NCBI GenBank assembly: GCA_947588995.1
Contig: CANPZI010000030.1
Span: 1 to 33,506 of the forward strand
DNA length: 33,506 bases
Direction of reading: 5' to 3'
Source: an uncultured Lachnospiraceae bacterium
GTDB taxonomy: Bacteria; Bacillota; Clostridia; Lachnospirales; Lachnospiraceae
The position numbers were made by a program, and so were the translations under genes. The notes below the pieces were generated by a model. The model was not told the origin of the DNA, did no database searches, and saw nothing but the letters and a program-made list of their open reading frames with translations. Of this stretch, positions 15,970 through 24,791 are shown piece after piece (the stretch's first letter is position 1; each line of letters begins with the position of its first letter).

Positions 15970-16914
15970 CTATCCTCTCGCCGCAAGCGCCTGCGTGATA
16001 TCCTCTTTCATAGCGAGCACCGCCGCCCTGGACGCGTCCGCAAAGTTCTCCTCGCCGTATCTGGCATACTGCTCCTGCTGGTACGCCGCGATAATCCCGC
16101 GGGAGGAATTGACAATGGCGCCCAGCCCGTCCTCATGAAAGAAATGCACCAGATCGGCGCCCCTGCCGCCCTGCGCGCCGTATCCCGGCACGAGAATAAA
16201 AGCTTTCGGCATGATCGAACGCAGGATCCTGCCCTGCTCCGGATAGGTCGCGCCCACCACGGCACCCACATTGCTGTAGGATGCGCCCATGCACTCCGCG
16301 CCCCAGGCGGCTACCTGTTCGCCCACGATCTCATAGAGCGGCCGCTCTTTCCCGTCCCCGTCTTTCACGAGCCTGTCCTGAAATTCCCCGCTGCTGGGGT
16401 TCGAGGTCTTCACCAGCACGAAGATGCCTTTCTTCTCTTCCTGACACACTTTGATAAAAGGCTTCACACCGTCCGACCCCAGATAGGGATTCACGGTCAC
16501 AAAATCCTCGTCAAACCCTCTGCACAGGGTATCGCCGACCCTGACCTGTCCCAGATGTCCCACCGCGTAAGCCTCGGAGGTCGAACCGATGTCGCCGCGC
16601 TTCACGTCGCCGATCACGATGAGCCCTTTCTCCCGGCAGTAGTCCACGGTCTTCTGAAAAGCGATCAGCCCCTCGACGCCAAACTGCTCGTACATGGCGA
16701 TCTGTGGTTTCACGGCCGGAACCAGATCACAGATTGCATCGACAATCGCCCTGTTAAACTGCCAGACCGCCTCCGCCGCGCCTTTCATCGTCTCCCCGTA
16801 CTCTCCGAAAGCTTTCCTGCGGATGTGCTCCGGGACGAACTTCAGGGTGGGATCCAGCCCGACCACAATAGGCGCCTGTGTTTTCCGAATGCCTGCAATC
16901 AGCTTATCTATCAT
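15970..16914 (-). CDS. pyrF: Orotidine 5'-phosphate decarboxylase
   Basis: PyrF decarboxylates OMP to UMP. The 314-residue protein is the longer, type 2 form of the enzyme. It shows VVGLDPTLKFVP near the N-terminus and AVKPQIAMYEQFG with a substrate-binding Lys69. The catalytic segment IGDVKRGDIGST contains Asp103, Lys105 and Asp108. Its later VPGYGAQGGRGAD segment is the phosphate-binding loop. The ATG overlaps the stop of the preceding Nudix-fold gene as ATGA, a strong sign of translational coupling. pyrE follows 25 bases downstream. Confidence 0.96.
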   Translation of the reverse strand: MIDKLIAGIRKTQAPIVVGLDPTLKFVPEHIRRKAFGEYGETMKGAAEAVWQFNRAIVDAICDLVPAVKPQIAMYEQFGVEGLIAFQKTVDYCREKGLIVIGDVKRGDIGSTSEAYAVGHLGQVRVGDTLCRGFDEDFVTVNPYLGSDGVKPFIKVCQEEKKGIFVLVKTSNPSSGEFQDRLVKDGDGKERPLYEIVGEQVAAWGAECMGASYSNVGAVVGATYPEQGRILRSIMPKAFILVPGYGAQGGRGADLVHFFHEDGLGAIVNSSRGIIAAYQQEQYARYGEENFADASRAAVLAMKEDITQALAARG

Positions 16915-17315
16915 AACTCTTTTCCTTCCAGATCCTGCAGTACATATTGATTCTCAATATAATAGGAAAATTCATCTCTGCCAACCCAGATCCACTCCCC
17001 GTAATCTTCCGGGAGCACGATGTTGTCCTCGTCCTCCTCCTTGATGGAGCACAGATAGGCAATGCCGACACAGTGGGTGTCACCCAGCATATTCGACCAG
17101 GTATAGACAATCCTGTCGATGGATCCCTCCACCGACAAAAGATCCCTGATCGCGCGGTGCATCGTATCATCCGGCGCTTCGCCGTGCTTCACCTCGGCAT
17201 CGATGAATTCCCAGACGAAAGGATCCGGAATGCGGTCGTCCACCCATCTTTTGATCAAAAGATACTTATCGTCTTTCTTGATGATACCCTTTACTCTGAT
17301 AAACGTACTCTCCAT
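16911..17315 (-). CDS. Nudix-fold protein with degenerate catalytic box
   Basis: The 134-residue protein aligns along its length with Nudix hydrolases: VKGIIKKDDKYLLIKR as the first strand pair, then VWEFIDAEVKHGEAPDDTMHRAIRDLL in place of the Nudix box. In that box Gly45, Glu46 and Arg54 are kept, but the metal-binding glutamates of the REUXEE part are Ala55, Asp58 and Leu59. Catalysis by the normal mechanism is therefore unlikely. The ATG follows AGGAGGAGGGAAAGACGGA. It is the first gene after the pyr promoter and overlaps pyrF by four bases (ATGA). A regulatory or nucleotide-binding role is possible, but this is inference. Confidence 0.75.
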   Translation of the reverse strand: MESTFIRVKGIIKKDDKYLLIKRWVDDRIPDPFVWEFIDAEVKHGEAPDDTMHRAIRDLLSVEGSIDRIVYTWSNMLGDTHCVGIAYLCSIKEEDEDNIVLPEDYGEWIWVGRDEFSYYIENQYVLQDLEGKEL

Positions 17316-17352
17316 TCCGTCTTTCCCTCCTCCTGAAAATAGGTATAGCAAA

Positions 17353-17382
17353 ATAGTACCATTGTCCGTTATTCCTTGTCAA
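17353..17382 (-). promoter_or_regulatory. Promoter of the pyrimidine operon
   Basis: Minus-strand TTGACA (17377-17382) is followed after 18 bases by TACTAT (17353-17358). It sits directly after the stop codon of the TPR lipoprotein gene. The leader is only about 30 bases long, too short for a PyrR-type attenuator, so any pyrimidine control must act elsewhere. Confidence 0.7.
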
Positions 17383-17384
17383 TC

Positions 17385-18464
17385 TCATCTCGTCTGCAAA
17401 AACGCATATTCACGCTTTGCGGCCGCGTCGTCCGGATAGGACTGCAGATAGCTGCTCATGAGCGCGGCGGCGGTCTTGTAATCCCGCATATACTCGTAAG
17501 TGACAATCTCATTGAATTTGAGCGTCTGCATCATGCCGTTGTCCTCGATGTTCATCGCCGCCTGAAATGCCGTCAGCGCTTCCTCGTACTCGCCCATCTT
17601 CATCCTGCACAGCCCCAGCTGATTGTAGATCTCCGCCTTGCTCTGGTCATTCTGTGTGTAGTCCGCGTAGATGCCGGAAGCGTAGTTATAGTCTCCCAGC
17701 GCCTCATAGGTTCTGCCGAGATACAGCGCCGCGCCGTAATCCGTGGCAGGCTTGAGCCTGGTCAGGTAGTCCCTGGCGTTATCGTAATCTCCCATATAAT
17801 AGCAGATACGCCCCATATCATAATCCGAGATGGACTTCTCGTTCTCCGTCAGCGCGCTCTGCAGATAGACCAGCCCGGCATCCTTGTAACCGTACTCTTC
17901 CAGGGCCATATAGATGCGTATCATCTGGTCGTAGTCCCTGCTGTCCAGCGCGACCGCCTGGCCGAAATCCGTCTGGGCCTCCTCAAAACTGCCGCCGGAC
18001 AATTTGACCAGCCCGCGCAGATAATAGGCGTTCTTCTCCCGCGGCCGCAGCGCCAGTATCGCGTCGTACGCCCTGATGGCATCCTGCGGCCGTCCCGCCT
18101 TGTAATAGGCCGTCGCCAGATAGTAATTGATGTCAAAATCAATGTCCTGCGCGCTGCTGCCGCCGGCCTTAAGCGCCGCCTCCAGCCAGGATACGGCATC
18201 CTCGTACTTCGTCTGCCCCAGATACGCAATCCCCATGCCGCGGCAGATCAGCTGCTCGTCTTCCCCCGCATCCTGCGCCTGCCGAAAACAGTCCAGCGCC
18301 CCCGCATAGTCCAGCGCGCGGACCGCCTCCATGCCCTGCTGCGTGTAACTGGGCGTCTCCTCCCCGCAGCCGGCAAAAAGCGCCGCCGCGGCCACAAGCA
18401 GCGCGGCCGTCCGCAGTCTGCGCCTGTTCCTATAGAGTTCTCCTGTGTTCTTCCCCTTCGCCAT
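17385..18464 (-). CDS. TPR-repeat lipoprotein
   Basis: The 359-residue protein starts with a basic N-region and a hydrophobic stretch ending in the lipobox LFAGC, so Cys33 is the predicted lipidation site and the protein is on the outer face of the membrane. The rest is a chain of about eight to nine tetratricopeptide repeats. Clear units are ALDYAGALDCFRQAQDAG, AYYKAGRPQDAIRAYDAIL and GEYEEALTAFQAAM. The ATG chosen gives a complete signal peptide. Earlier in-frame starts would add 28 polar residues. A promoter lies about 100 bases upstream. TPR lipoproteins act as protein-protein scaffolds, and no specific partner is indicated. Confidence 0.85.
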   Translation of the reverse strand: MAKGKNTGELYRNRRRLRTAALLVAAAALFAGCGEETPSYTQQGMEAVRALDYAGALDCFRQAQDAGEDEQLICRGMGIAYLGQTKYEDAVSWLEAALKAGGSSAQDIDFDINYYLATAYYKAGRPQDAIRAYDAILALRPREKNAYYLRGLVKLSGGSFEEAQTDFGQAVALDSRDYDQMIRIYMALEEYGYKDAGLVYLQSALTENEKSISDYDMGRICYYMGDYDNARDYLTRLKPATDYGAALYLGRTYEALGDYNYASGIYADYTQNDQSKAEIYNQLGLCRMKMGEYEEALTAFQAAMNIEDNGMMQTLKFNEIVTYEYMRDYKTAAALMSSYLQSYPDDAAAKREYAFLQTR

Positions 18465-18568
18465 ATTCCGATCTCTTTCCCGCCATGCTCTTTCGCGTCC
18501 CGCCTCTTCATCGCACCATGAAAGGCAGTGAAAGAGTCTCCGCTTCACCGATGATCTTCCTCCTCACC

Positions 18569-18597
18569 ATAGTACCACATCGCGCGTCCGATTCCAA
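18569..18597 (-). promoter_or_regulatory. Promoter of the TPR lipoprotein gene
   Basis: Minus-strand TTGGAA (18592-18597) and TACTAT (18569-18574) are separated by 17 bases. It lies directly after the stop codon of the DUF218 gene, so the lipoprotein gene probably has its own transcript. Confidence 0.6.
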
Positions 18598-18604
18598 GCG
18601 CGGC

Positions 18605-19345
18605 TTAGAACAGATTGCCGCCCACAAGATCTTTCATAATGCCGAAAGCCTCTCTGGTCATGTTGTTCGGCAGGTACAGCGGCGTGGAATCTGCGGCGAT
18701 CCCGCAGACGTTCTTCAGGCCGGCCGCCCTGGCGAGCCGCACCCCGCGAAAAACATGGAAGTTGTTCGTCACGATCCCCACGCCCGCATCCGCATCTCCG
18801 ATCAGCCTCATACTGTAGGCGATGTTCTCCGATGTGTCCGTGGACTGATCCTCCCTGATAAGCCGTTCTTTCGCAATGCCGCGCGCCGTCAGATAGCGGT
18901 ACATTCCCTCCGCCTCGCTGCAGGGTTCGTTGCCGCCCTGCCCGCCCGACAGGATGCAGAGCGTGTCCGGATTCGCTGTCAGATAGTCGTAAGCCGCATC
19001 CAGCCGGTACCGCAGCACCACACTCGGTCCCGACTCCCGCACCTGCGCTCCCAGCACGATGATGTAGTCGAGCCCGGCCTGGCCCGTCTGCCCGAAACCG
19101 CTGAAAGCCAGTCCCTCCAACACCGCAAAGACCGCCGTGCCAAACAAGACGATCGCAAGGCACACCCGCCCGGCCGCCGCCGGCATTCTCCGCCATATCG
19201 CCATATGGGTAAGAAGCGCAAGCACCGCCAAAAACCCGGCGCAAAGCCACCAGATCAGATAAAACCTGCTGCCCGACCCGGCCATAAGCACGACGACGCC
19301 GTAGCCGAAAGAAAGCAATGCCAGCGCGCATAAGATAACCGTCAT
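18605..19345 (-). CDS. DUF218 (YdcF-like) membrane protein
   Basis: The 246-residue protein has three hydrophobic segments in its first 85 residues (about 2-21, 28-49, 60-80), then a DUF218 domain. DUF218 signatures are LDYIIVLGAQVRESGPS at about residue 92, CILSGGQGGNEPCSEAEGM, and LIREDQSTDTSENIAYS. The GIVTNNFHVFRGVRLA segment that closes the active site is also present. Relatives such as SanA, ElyC and YdcF are linked to envelope integrity. The chosen ATG follows GGGGTGAATCGGAAA. Starts further upstream would lie inside an intrinsic terminator. It is separated from the HPt gene by that terminator. Confidence 0.82.
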   Translation of the reverse strand: MTVILCALALLSFGYGVVVLMAGSGSRFYLIWWLCAGFLAVLALLTHMAIWRRMPAAAGRVCLAIVLFGTAVFAVLEGLAFSGFGQTGQAGLDYIIVLGAQVRESGPSVVLRYRLDAAYDYLTANPDTLCILSGGQGGNEPCSEAEGMYRYLTARGIAKERLIREDQSTDTSENIAYSMRLIGDADAGVGIVTNNFHVFRGVRLARAAGLKNVCGIAADSTPLYLPNNMTREAFGIMKDLVGGNLF

Positions 19346-19370
19346 TTTCCGATTCACCCCAACACCGCGT

Positions 19371-19402
19371 AAAACAAGAGAGCCGCCTGCCCGCCGGCTC
19401 TC
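19371..19402 (-). terminator. Intrinsic terminator after the HPt gene
   Basis: On the minus strand a perfect 8-bp stem (GAGAGCCG and CGGCTCTC, 9-base GC-rich loop) is followed by TTGTTTT. It lies 30 bases past the HPt stop codon and overlaps a possible earlier start of the DUF218 gene, which argues against that start. Confidence 0.85.
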
Positions 19403-19432
19403 TCCCATCCATCTCCGTACCGCGCGCCGCTC

Positions 19433-19780
19433 CTACAGGGAACGAATCACAGCGACGGTCTGCTCATACGCCTGATCCGCCTGCACCATATAGTCCCGGA
19501 TCTTACCCTCATCGTACGGCTCATGGCGCAGTTCCTCCGTCAGCGGCGCGATATGTTCCAGGATACCACCCAGGCCGAGATTGCCGCACAGGCCCTTAAC
19601 CGTATGCGCATGGTTGAACGCCGTCTTCCAGTCGCAGTCCGCCACCGACTGCTTCAGGCCGTCATAATTCTTATCATCCAAAAATTTCTTCAGCATGCGC
19701 AGATAGAAGTCCTCCTTGCCCATAAAGCGTTTGAGTACCTCGTCGTATTCCACGCCGATTGCCGCCAGTTCCTCTCTCAT
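19433..19780 (-). CDS. Stand-alone HPt phosphotransfer protein
   Basis: The 115-residue protein is a single histidine phosphotransfer domain. The four-helix bundle is visible, with the phosphorylated His59 in the motif [14 protein letters not shown] (HxxKG type, with Lys62 and Gly63). Such proteins relay phosphate between a hybrid histidine kinase and a response regulator, and no kinase or regulator is in the window. The start follows AGGGAGAATATCG. It has a well-formed promoter and terminator, so it is a monocistronic unit. It is divergent from the chemotaxis receptor gene, 175 bases apart. Confidence 0.9.
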   Translation of the reverse strand: MREELAAIGVEYDEVLKRFMGKEDFYLRMLKKFLDDKNYDGLKQSVADCDWKTAFNHAHTVKGLCGNLGLGGILEHIAPLTEELRHEPYDEGKIRDYMVQADQAYEQTVAVIRSL

Positions 19781-19832
19781 CGATATTCTCCCTCTGTTCC
19801 GGGTCTTACGTCTTTTTCCCCGTTCCTCTCAC

Positions 19833-19861
19833 ATCATACCGCAAAAAGCGCTGCCTTTCAA
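19833..19861 (-). promoter_or_regulatory. Promoter of the HPt gene
   Basis: Minus-strand TTGAAA (19856-19861) and TATGAT (19833-19838) have a 17-base spacer. The implied leader is about 45 bases. Confidence 0.7.
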
Positions 19862-19955
19862 TGTTAAATTTCTTTTCAAAAGTATCTGTTATCCGCGGCT
19901 AAAATATGATACGATAAGAAAAATATTTACACTGCAGACACAGGAGGTTCCGGAA

Positions 19956-22016
19956 ATGTCCAAAAAGCTCTCGTCCATACAGACCAAGATCGCCCTGATC
20001 ACCATACTCTTCGTCACGGTCGCCGTGATCGCCGCGATCATCGTGAATTTCACTTCCCTGACGGGCATGGCGCATGACACGCTTGTCGATTATACGGAAG
20101 ATTCTTTGACCGAGATAGTCAGCGCATATGGCCGCGGTATCGATGAGTCGATCGAGAAGTACAACTCCACCATGACCTATCTGGACAACTCAGAGAATTT
20201 CTATGTCTTCAGCGTCAACGAGGGCGACAAATTCTCCAACGAAGTGCACGCCTCACTGAACAAATATCTGGAGGCCAACGACACACACGACAGCATCAGC
20301 TACGTGGCGGGCAGCGGTATGACCGTCCTCGCCAGCACGGACGAGAGCCTGGAGGGAATCCCCTACGGCGAGGAGCCGTTTGTACAATATATTACGGAAA
20401 ACAATGCGCCGGCACAGAGCGACGTCTTCTTTGACGAGGCGACCGGCGAGCCGATGATCTCCATCGGCGTGCCCCAGAGGAGCCACTTCGACGACGAGAC
20501 GCTCTCCGGCGTTCTCTTTACAAACGTCAAAGTATCTCTCTTTGCGGATGCGCTCACAGACATCAGCGTGTACGGTTCGGATTCCAGCTATGCCTGCCTG
20601 CTTGACAGCAACGGCGTCTATATCTACCATCCCGACGAGAGCCTGATCGGCACGAAATCGGCGAGCCCCATCACCGCGGCGCTGGCAGAGCAGATCGCGG
20701 CGGGCACCGCTCCCTCCGTGCAGCTGACGACCGACGACGAGGCCGGCCAGTATATCGCCTACAACGTATCGTCGCTGAACCACTGGATTCTCTGCCTCGT
20801 GGTGGATCAGGACGTCATTCTGGACCCGATCAACAGTATGCGGCAGCGCGCCGTCGTGATCAGCGCTGCCATCTGCCTGATCATCATCGCCATCTTCATG
20901 GTGCTCGGCTTCATCTTCGCGGGAACCATCACCACCCCGATCAAGGTGGTAACCAAGGTCATCAGCAAGACGGCGGATCTGGATATCTCGCAGGACGACT
21001 CCTACCATCCGCTCTTAAACCACAGAGACGAGACAGGCGAGATGAGCCGCGCCGTACAAAAGATGCGTCAGTCTTTCAGCCATATGATGCGCGATATCTC
21101 CTCCACCTCGGAGCGCATCAGCGAGAGTGCGGAGGAACTGCACCGAATCGCCGCCACGGTGAACGACAACGCCAACAGCAACTCCGCCACCGCCGAGCAG
21201 CTCTCAGCCAGCATGGAACAGACCGCTTTCAACACGCAGTCTATCAGCAGTGAAGTGCAGGAGATCGGGCAGAACACATCTGACATCACGACAAAAGCGC
21301 AGGAAGGCGTCTCCCTGTCCGAGGAGATCATGAACCGCGCCGAGAAACTGAAAGCGGATACCAGACAGGCCAGCAGCCGCACCAAGGATATGTATGAGTC
21401 CGTCAAGAGCGCCTCCGAGGTCGCCATCGAGCGCTCCCGTGCGGTGTCCAGGATCAACGAACTGGCCAAAAACATCATGGATATCGCCAGCCAGACCTCC
21501 CTGCTGTCCCTCAACGCCTCCATCGAGGCGGCGAGAGCCGGCGAACAGGGCCGCGGCTTCGCGGTTGTAGCGGACGAAATCGGCAAACTGGCGGAACAGT
21601 CTTCCCAGACCGTAAGCGGCATCACGCAGATCGTGACGGAAGTCAACGCGGCCGTCGGCCAGATGGAATCGAGCCTGAACGCCGCCCTGGAATTTCTGGA
21701 TCAGACCGTCCTCGCAGATTACGAAAACTTCATGCAGATCAGTGAGCAGTACACGGACGACGCTAAATTTGTCAACCGCACGATGTCGGATATCGACGTC
21801 TCCATCGACGAACTGAACCGCACGATTAACAATATCACCGACGCGCTGGCACAGATCAACGGCTCGATCTCCGAGACTTCCGTGGGCGTGTCAAACGTAG
21901 TGGACAACAATACCAACTTCGTCTCTCTGGCGGAGGATACCTACAACATGGTCAACCGGACCATCGACTACGCGAACAGCCTGAAAGACATCGTGAACAA
22001 CTTCACGCTCAGCTGA
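19956..22016 (+). CDS. Methyl-accepting chemotaxis protein
   Basis: The 686-residue receptor has a transmembrane helix at about residues 12-31 and an extracellular dCache-like sensor to about 290. The sensor includes [19 protein letters not shown] and [20 protein letters not shown], and a second helix spans about 297-325. A HAMP region and a long cytoplasmic coiled coil follow. Its signalling tip around residue 520 reads [20 protein letters not shown], the strongly conserved MCP hairpin. The start ATG follows AGGAGG by eight bases. Earlier in-frame starts have no such site. The promoter is not clear. Its ligand cannot be read from the sequence; no obvious amino-acid-binding dCache motif was seen. 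No che or flagellar genes lie in the window. Confidence 0.95.
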   Translation: MSKKLSSIQTKIALITILFVTVAVIAAIIVNFTSLTGMAHDTLVDYTEDSLTEIVSAYGRGIDESIEKYNSTMTYLDNSENFYVFSVNEGDKFSNEVHASLNKYLEANDTHDSISYVAGSGMTVLASTDESLEGIPYGEEPFVQYITENNAPAQSDVFFDEATGEPMISIGVPQRSHFDDETLSGVLFTNVKVSLFADALTDISVYGSDSSYACLLDSNGVYIYHPDESLIGTKSASPITAALAEQIAAGTAPSVQLTTDDEAGQYIAYNVSSLNHWILCLVVDQDVILDPINSMRQRAVVISAAICLIIIAIFMVLGFIFAGTITTPIKVVTKVISKTADLDISQDDSYHPLLNHRDETGEMSRAVQKMRQSFSHMMRDISSTSERISESAEELHRIAATVNDNANSNSATAEQLSASMEQTAFNTQSISSEVQEIGQNTSDITTKAQEGVSLSEEIMNRAEKLKADTRQASSRTKDMYESVKSASEVAIERSRAVSRINELAKNIMDIASQTSLLSLNASIEAARAGEQGRGFAVVADEIGKLAEQSSQTVSGITQIVTEVNAAVGQMESSLNAALEFLDQTVLADYENFMQISEQYTDDAKFVNRTMSDIDVSIDELNRTINNITDALAQINGSISETSVGVSNVVDNNTNFVSLAEDTYNMVNRTIDYANSLKDIVNNFTLS

Positions 22017-22061
22017 CCCCGCCGCGTGCGGCGCGGCATAAAACACAGGGAGGAACGCCCC

Positions 22062-22946
22062 ATGCCAAACGAGATTAAATGGAACGACCGCTTCCGCATC
22101 GGCGTGGACTCGATCGACCGGGCACACGAGAGACTTTTTTCCATCGTGGGCAAGCTGGTCAGCCTCAACGAGGACGAGGCGAAGCAGCAGCACGCCTGCA
22201 GGGAGGGCATCAAATATTTCAAGAACTATGCGCTGAAGCACTTCGCGGACGAGGAGGCCTATATGGCTTCGATCGGTTACGCAGGTCTTCCCATGCACAA
22301 GCGCCTGCATGACAACATGCGCGACAAGACGCTCCCGGCCCTCGAGGAGGAGCTGGAAGCACAAAACTATTCCAAAGAGGCGGTGTGCCATTTTCTGGGA
22401 ATCTGCATCGGCTGGCTGAACGCCCACATCATGATCGAGGACTATGCCATCACCGGCCGTGGCAGCAGCAAATGGGTCGGGGAGACGCCTGACGGCGAGA
22501 GCGATGCGCTGGCCGAAACACTCGGCCGGTCGCTGGAGGCAATGTGCCATGCAGACGTGCGGCTCGTCAGCAGCCACTATGGCGGCGAAGATTTTGCCAC
22601 CGGCAGGACACTGTGCTACCGCCTGAACTATCTCGCCATGGACAAATCCATGCTGCAGTTCTACTTCGTATACGAGGAATCTCTCGTGCTCAAAACGCTG
22701 AGCGAGATTCTGTCGCAGGATTTCCAGCGTCTGGATCAGACCGCCTGCTCCGCCATGAAAATCCTGTCGGAACAGCTGGCGGAAAAGCTGCGCCCGCACT
22801 TGATGCAGGACAAAAAATTCCTGCTGGAGCGAAACGACCTCATGACCATGGAGCAGTTCGTCCGCACTTTCGACAAGACCTACCCGCCCCACAGCCTCCT
22901 GTTCAGTATAGAGGGCAAAGGATACTGCGCTTTCTGCGCCAAATGA
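22062..22946 (+). CDS. Bacteriohemerythrin with C-terminal extension
   Basis: The 294-residue protein begins with a bacteriohemerythrin domain (residues 1-135). All seven di-iron ligands are present: His22, His60, Glu64, His79, His83, His122 and Asp127. Such domains bind O2 or sense redox state. The remaining 160 residues are unusual for the family. They include MCHADVRLVSSHYGGEDFATG and a helical segment, ILSEILSQDF in style, that could be a CheX-like or related fold, though I cannot confirm this. The ATG chosen follows AGGGAGGAACGCCCC. The gene is 45 bases downstream of the receptor gene, so the two are probably one transcript. It ends 4 bases before the convergent protease gene. Confidence 0.85.
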   Translation: MPNEIKWNDRFRIGVDSIDRAHERLFSIVGKLVSLNEDEAKQQHACREGIKYFKNYALKHFADEEAYMASIGYAGLPMHKRLHDNMRDKTLPALEEELEAQNYSKEAVCHFLGICIGWLNAHIMIEDYAITGRGSSKWVGETPDGESDALAETLGRSLEAMCHADVRLVSSHYGGEDFATGRTLCYRLNYLAMDKSMLQFYFVYEESLVLKTLSEILSQDFQRLDQTACSAMKILSEQLAEKLRPHLMQDKKFLLERNDLMTMEQFVRTFDKTYPPHSLLFSIEGKGYCAFCAK

Positions 22947-22950
22947 CCCC

Positions 22951-24672
22951 TCAGAGCGGTATGCTGTCAGCGATACACAGTGAACCGTAGCCGACCCGCG
23001 CATTCGGATAGGCCGTCTCGCCGCGGATCGGCTGCGCGCCTTTTCTGAGATAGGCTTTCACTTTCTCCCCGTACAGATACGGGTCATGCCCCTCCACGAT
23101 CCCCCACTGCATCAGAAGCGCCGCCGCCCCTGTCACGTAGGGCGCCGCGAAAGAAGTCCCCGTCACAGCCGTATAGCCGCCGTCTCTGTCCGGCGCAAAT
23201 ACATCGACACCTGGCGCGACCAGGTCCGGTTTCACGAGAGAGTCTGCCGGGCGGCCGCCCTGTCCTGGATATCCTCTGCCCGAAAAATCCGCATATGCCT
23301 CATAGCGGGGATCATAGGCGCCCACAGTAATGACCCTGGACGCCGTGGACGGGATCGTCAGCGTCACATCCGGCGTCGGCCTGACGAAGCGTGTGCTCTC
23401 GTTCCTGACCGTCTCTGATGGCAGGTAGAACGTATACCCGCCCGTCACTGTCCGGCGCGGCGCAAGCAAAAAAGTCCAGACGCCGCCGTCGATGTAACCT
23501 CCCTCCTCTGCGGGGAGCAGCGCAAAATAAATCTCCTGCGCGGTCAGATAGGGAGCCGGTTCCCCATTATACAGAAGGATTTTCGTTCTTCCCAGCCGCC
23601 AGACCTGTTTACCCGAACGGTCAGTATCCACCGTAAACGTATCTCCGGCAGGCGACATGAGTGTCACTTCAAACCTGTCCGCGTACTCTTTCCAGAGCTG
23701 CACGTTAAGCCCTGTCTCATATCCGCCGACAATCAGTTCTTCCCGCGCCTCACCGGACAGGATATTCCCGCTCACATGGCCGCCGGATGCCCCCTCGTTG
23801 CCACTGCCGACACAGATGACGTTTCTGCCGATCTCCGCAATATTGTCCAGAAAACGCTCCAACAGGGAAGTGCCATTGTGCGCGCCGTAAGTATTGCCAA
23901 AGCTTAAGTTGACCGCCACAGGCATCTGTAATTCCACCGCTTTATTGACTACATAAGTCACCGCTCGCATCAACTCCGTCGTCCGCGGAAAGGAATCCTC
24001 ACGGGGCGTCCCCAGCCGTACCACCAAAAGATCGCTCTCTCTGGCCACGCCGGCGTATGCGCTCCCGCCGAGCCCTCCCCCTCCGGCCGCGATCCCCGCC
24101 ACCGCCGTGCCGTGCCCCGAGACGTCCATGCTGGGTACAAGCCGCTGGGCCTGCTGCCTGCTGCCCGTAAGAAGCGCTTCGTTGATCTGCGCTTCATCGA
24201 ATTCCCTGCCCAACACCTGATCCCACAGATACCGTATTCTGGTTGTCCCGTCCGCCCTGCGAAAATCCTGATTAAAATAACTGATCCCCGAATCTATGAC
24301 GGCCACCAGCACGCCGCGCCCCGTCAGACTCCCGTACGCCGCGCTGCCCGGCGCGCAGCACGAGGCGCTGTTTCCCGCGGCATCCTCAAAAAACAGCCGT
24401 TTCGGTTTCTCCACATACTCAATCTGCTCTACGGCCGCCAGAAGCGCCATCTCCGACTCCGGCACCGTCAGGATCGCGTACCCCGCAATCAACTCCTCCA
24501 CCTCTATCCCGACCGCCTCCAATTCCCGCAGGGAACCGTGATATTTCACAATCACTTCCCACGAGCGCCCTGTCCTGTCATAACCCGCCTCCAGCTCCGG
24601 CAGCCGCGCCCTCTCCGCCGCAGTCACATCCAGCGCGAGATTCAGCAGATTTTCATTTTTTTGCGAATCCAT
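22951..24672 (-). CDS. Subtilisin-like serine protease (S8 family)
   Basis: The 573-residue protease has an intact catalytic triad. Asp127 lies in VAVIDSGI, His187 in SGHGTAVAGIAAG and Ser507 in GTSFAAPYVTGAAAL, with the oxyanion Asn292 in GSGNEG. A short N-terminal region (about residues 1-115) resembles the prodomain-like part of clostridial CspA/B/C spore germination proteases. The long insertion between 300 and 440 is also Csp-like. There is no signal peptide or membrane helix. The ATG follows AAAGGAGAGGGTC. It is divergent from the AraC regulator gene and convergent with the hemerythrin gene. A role in spore germination is possible, but nothing nearby proves it. Confidence 0.9.
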   Translation of the reverse strand: MDSQKNENLLNLALDVTAAERARLPELEAGYDRTGRSWEVIVKYHGSLRELEAVGIEVEELIAGYAILTVPESEMALLAAVEQIEYVEKPKRLFFEDAAGNSASCCAPGSAAYGSLTGRGVLVAVIDSGISYFNQDFRRADGTTRIRYLWDQVLGREFDEAQINEALLTGSRQQAQRLVPSMDVSGHGTAVAGIAAGGGGLGGSAYAGVARESDLLVVRLGTPREDSFPRTTELMRAVTYVVNKAVELQMPVAVNLSFGNTYGAHNGTSLLERFLDNIAEIGRNVICVGSGNEGASGGHVSGNILSGEAREELIVGGYETGLNVQLWKEYADRFEVTLMSPAGDTFTVDTDRSGKQVWRLGRTKILLYNGEPAPYLTAQEIYFALLPAEEGGYIDGGVWTFLLAPRRTVTGGYTFYLPSETVRNESTRFVRPTPDVTLTIPSTASRVITVGAYDPRYEAYADFSGRGYPGQGGRPADSLVKPDLVAPGVDVFAPDRDGGYTAVTGTSFAAPYVTGAAALLMQWGIVEGHDPYLYGEKVKAYLRKGAQPIRGETAYPNARVGYGSLCIADSIPL

Positions 24673-24730
24673 GACCCTCTCCTTTCCCACCGCTACCATA
24701 CGATATGCAAAAAATAGGAAAAAAGTCACT

Positions 24731-24760
24731 TTGACGGGCCTCTTTTGTCCGTGATAAGAT
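24731..24760 (+). promoter_or_regulatory. Promoter of the AraC-type regulator gene
   Basis: TTGACG (24731-24736), an 18-base spacer and TAAGAT (24755-24760) form a good promoter 32 bases ahead of the start codon. It lies between the divergent protease and regulator genes. Confidence 0.65.
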
Positions 24761-24791
24761 AGAGATAACTGTACGAAAGGAGAGCGGAATC

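Noticed and set aside
17376..18521. Long plus-strand open frame opposite the TPR gene
   Set aside because: It has no ribosome binding site or recognisable domain. It mirrors the TPR gene because GC-rich codons keep the opposite strand open. The same applies to long antisense frames opposite clpC (4757-5770), the aminopeptidase (13034-14083), pyrF and pyrE (15889-16950), the hemerythrin (21891-23003) and the malic enzyme (32293-33237).
19345..19408. Earlier start for the DUF218 protein
   Set aside because: The first 21 codons lie within the intrinsic terminator of the HPt gene and no ribosome binding site precedes them.
19862..19955. Sigma-28 flagellar promoter for the chemotaxis receptor
   Set aside because: No TAAA with a 15-base spacer to a GCCGATAA-like box was found. 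ACGATAAG is present without the partner.
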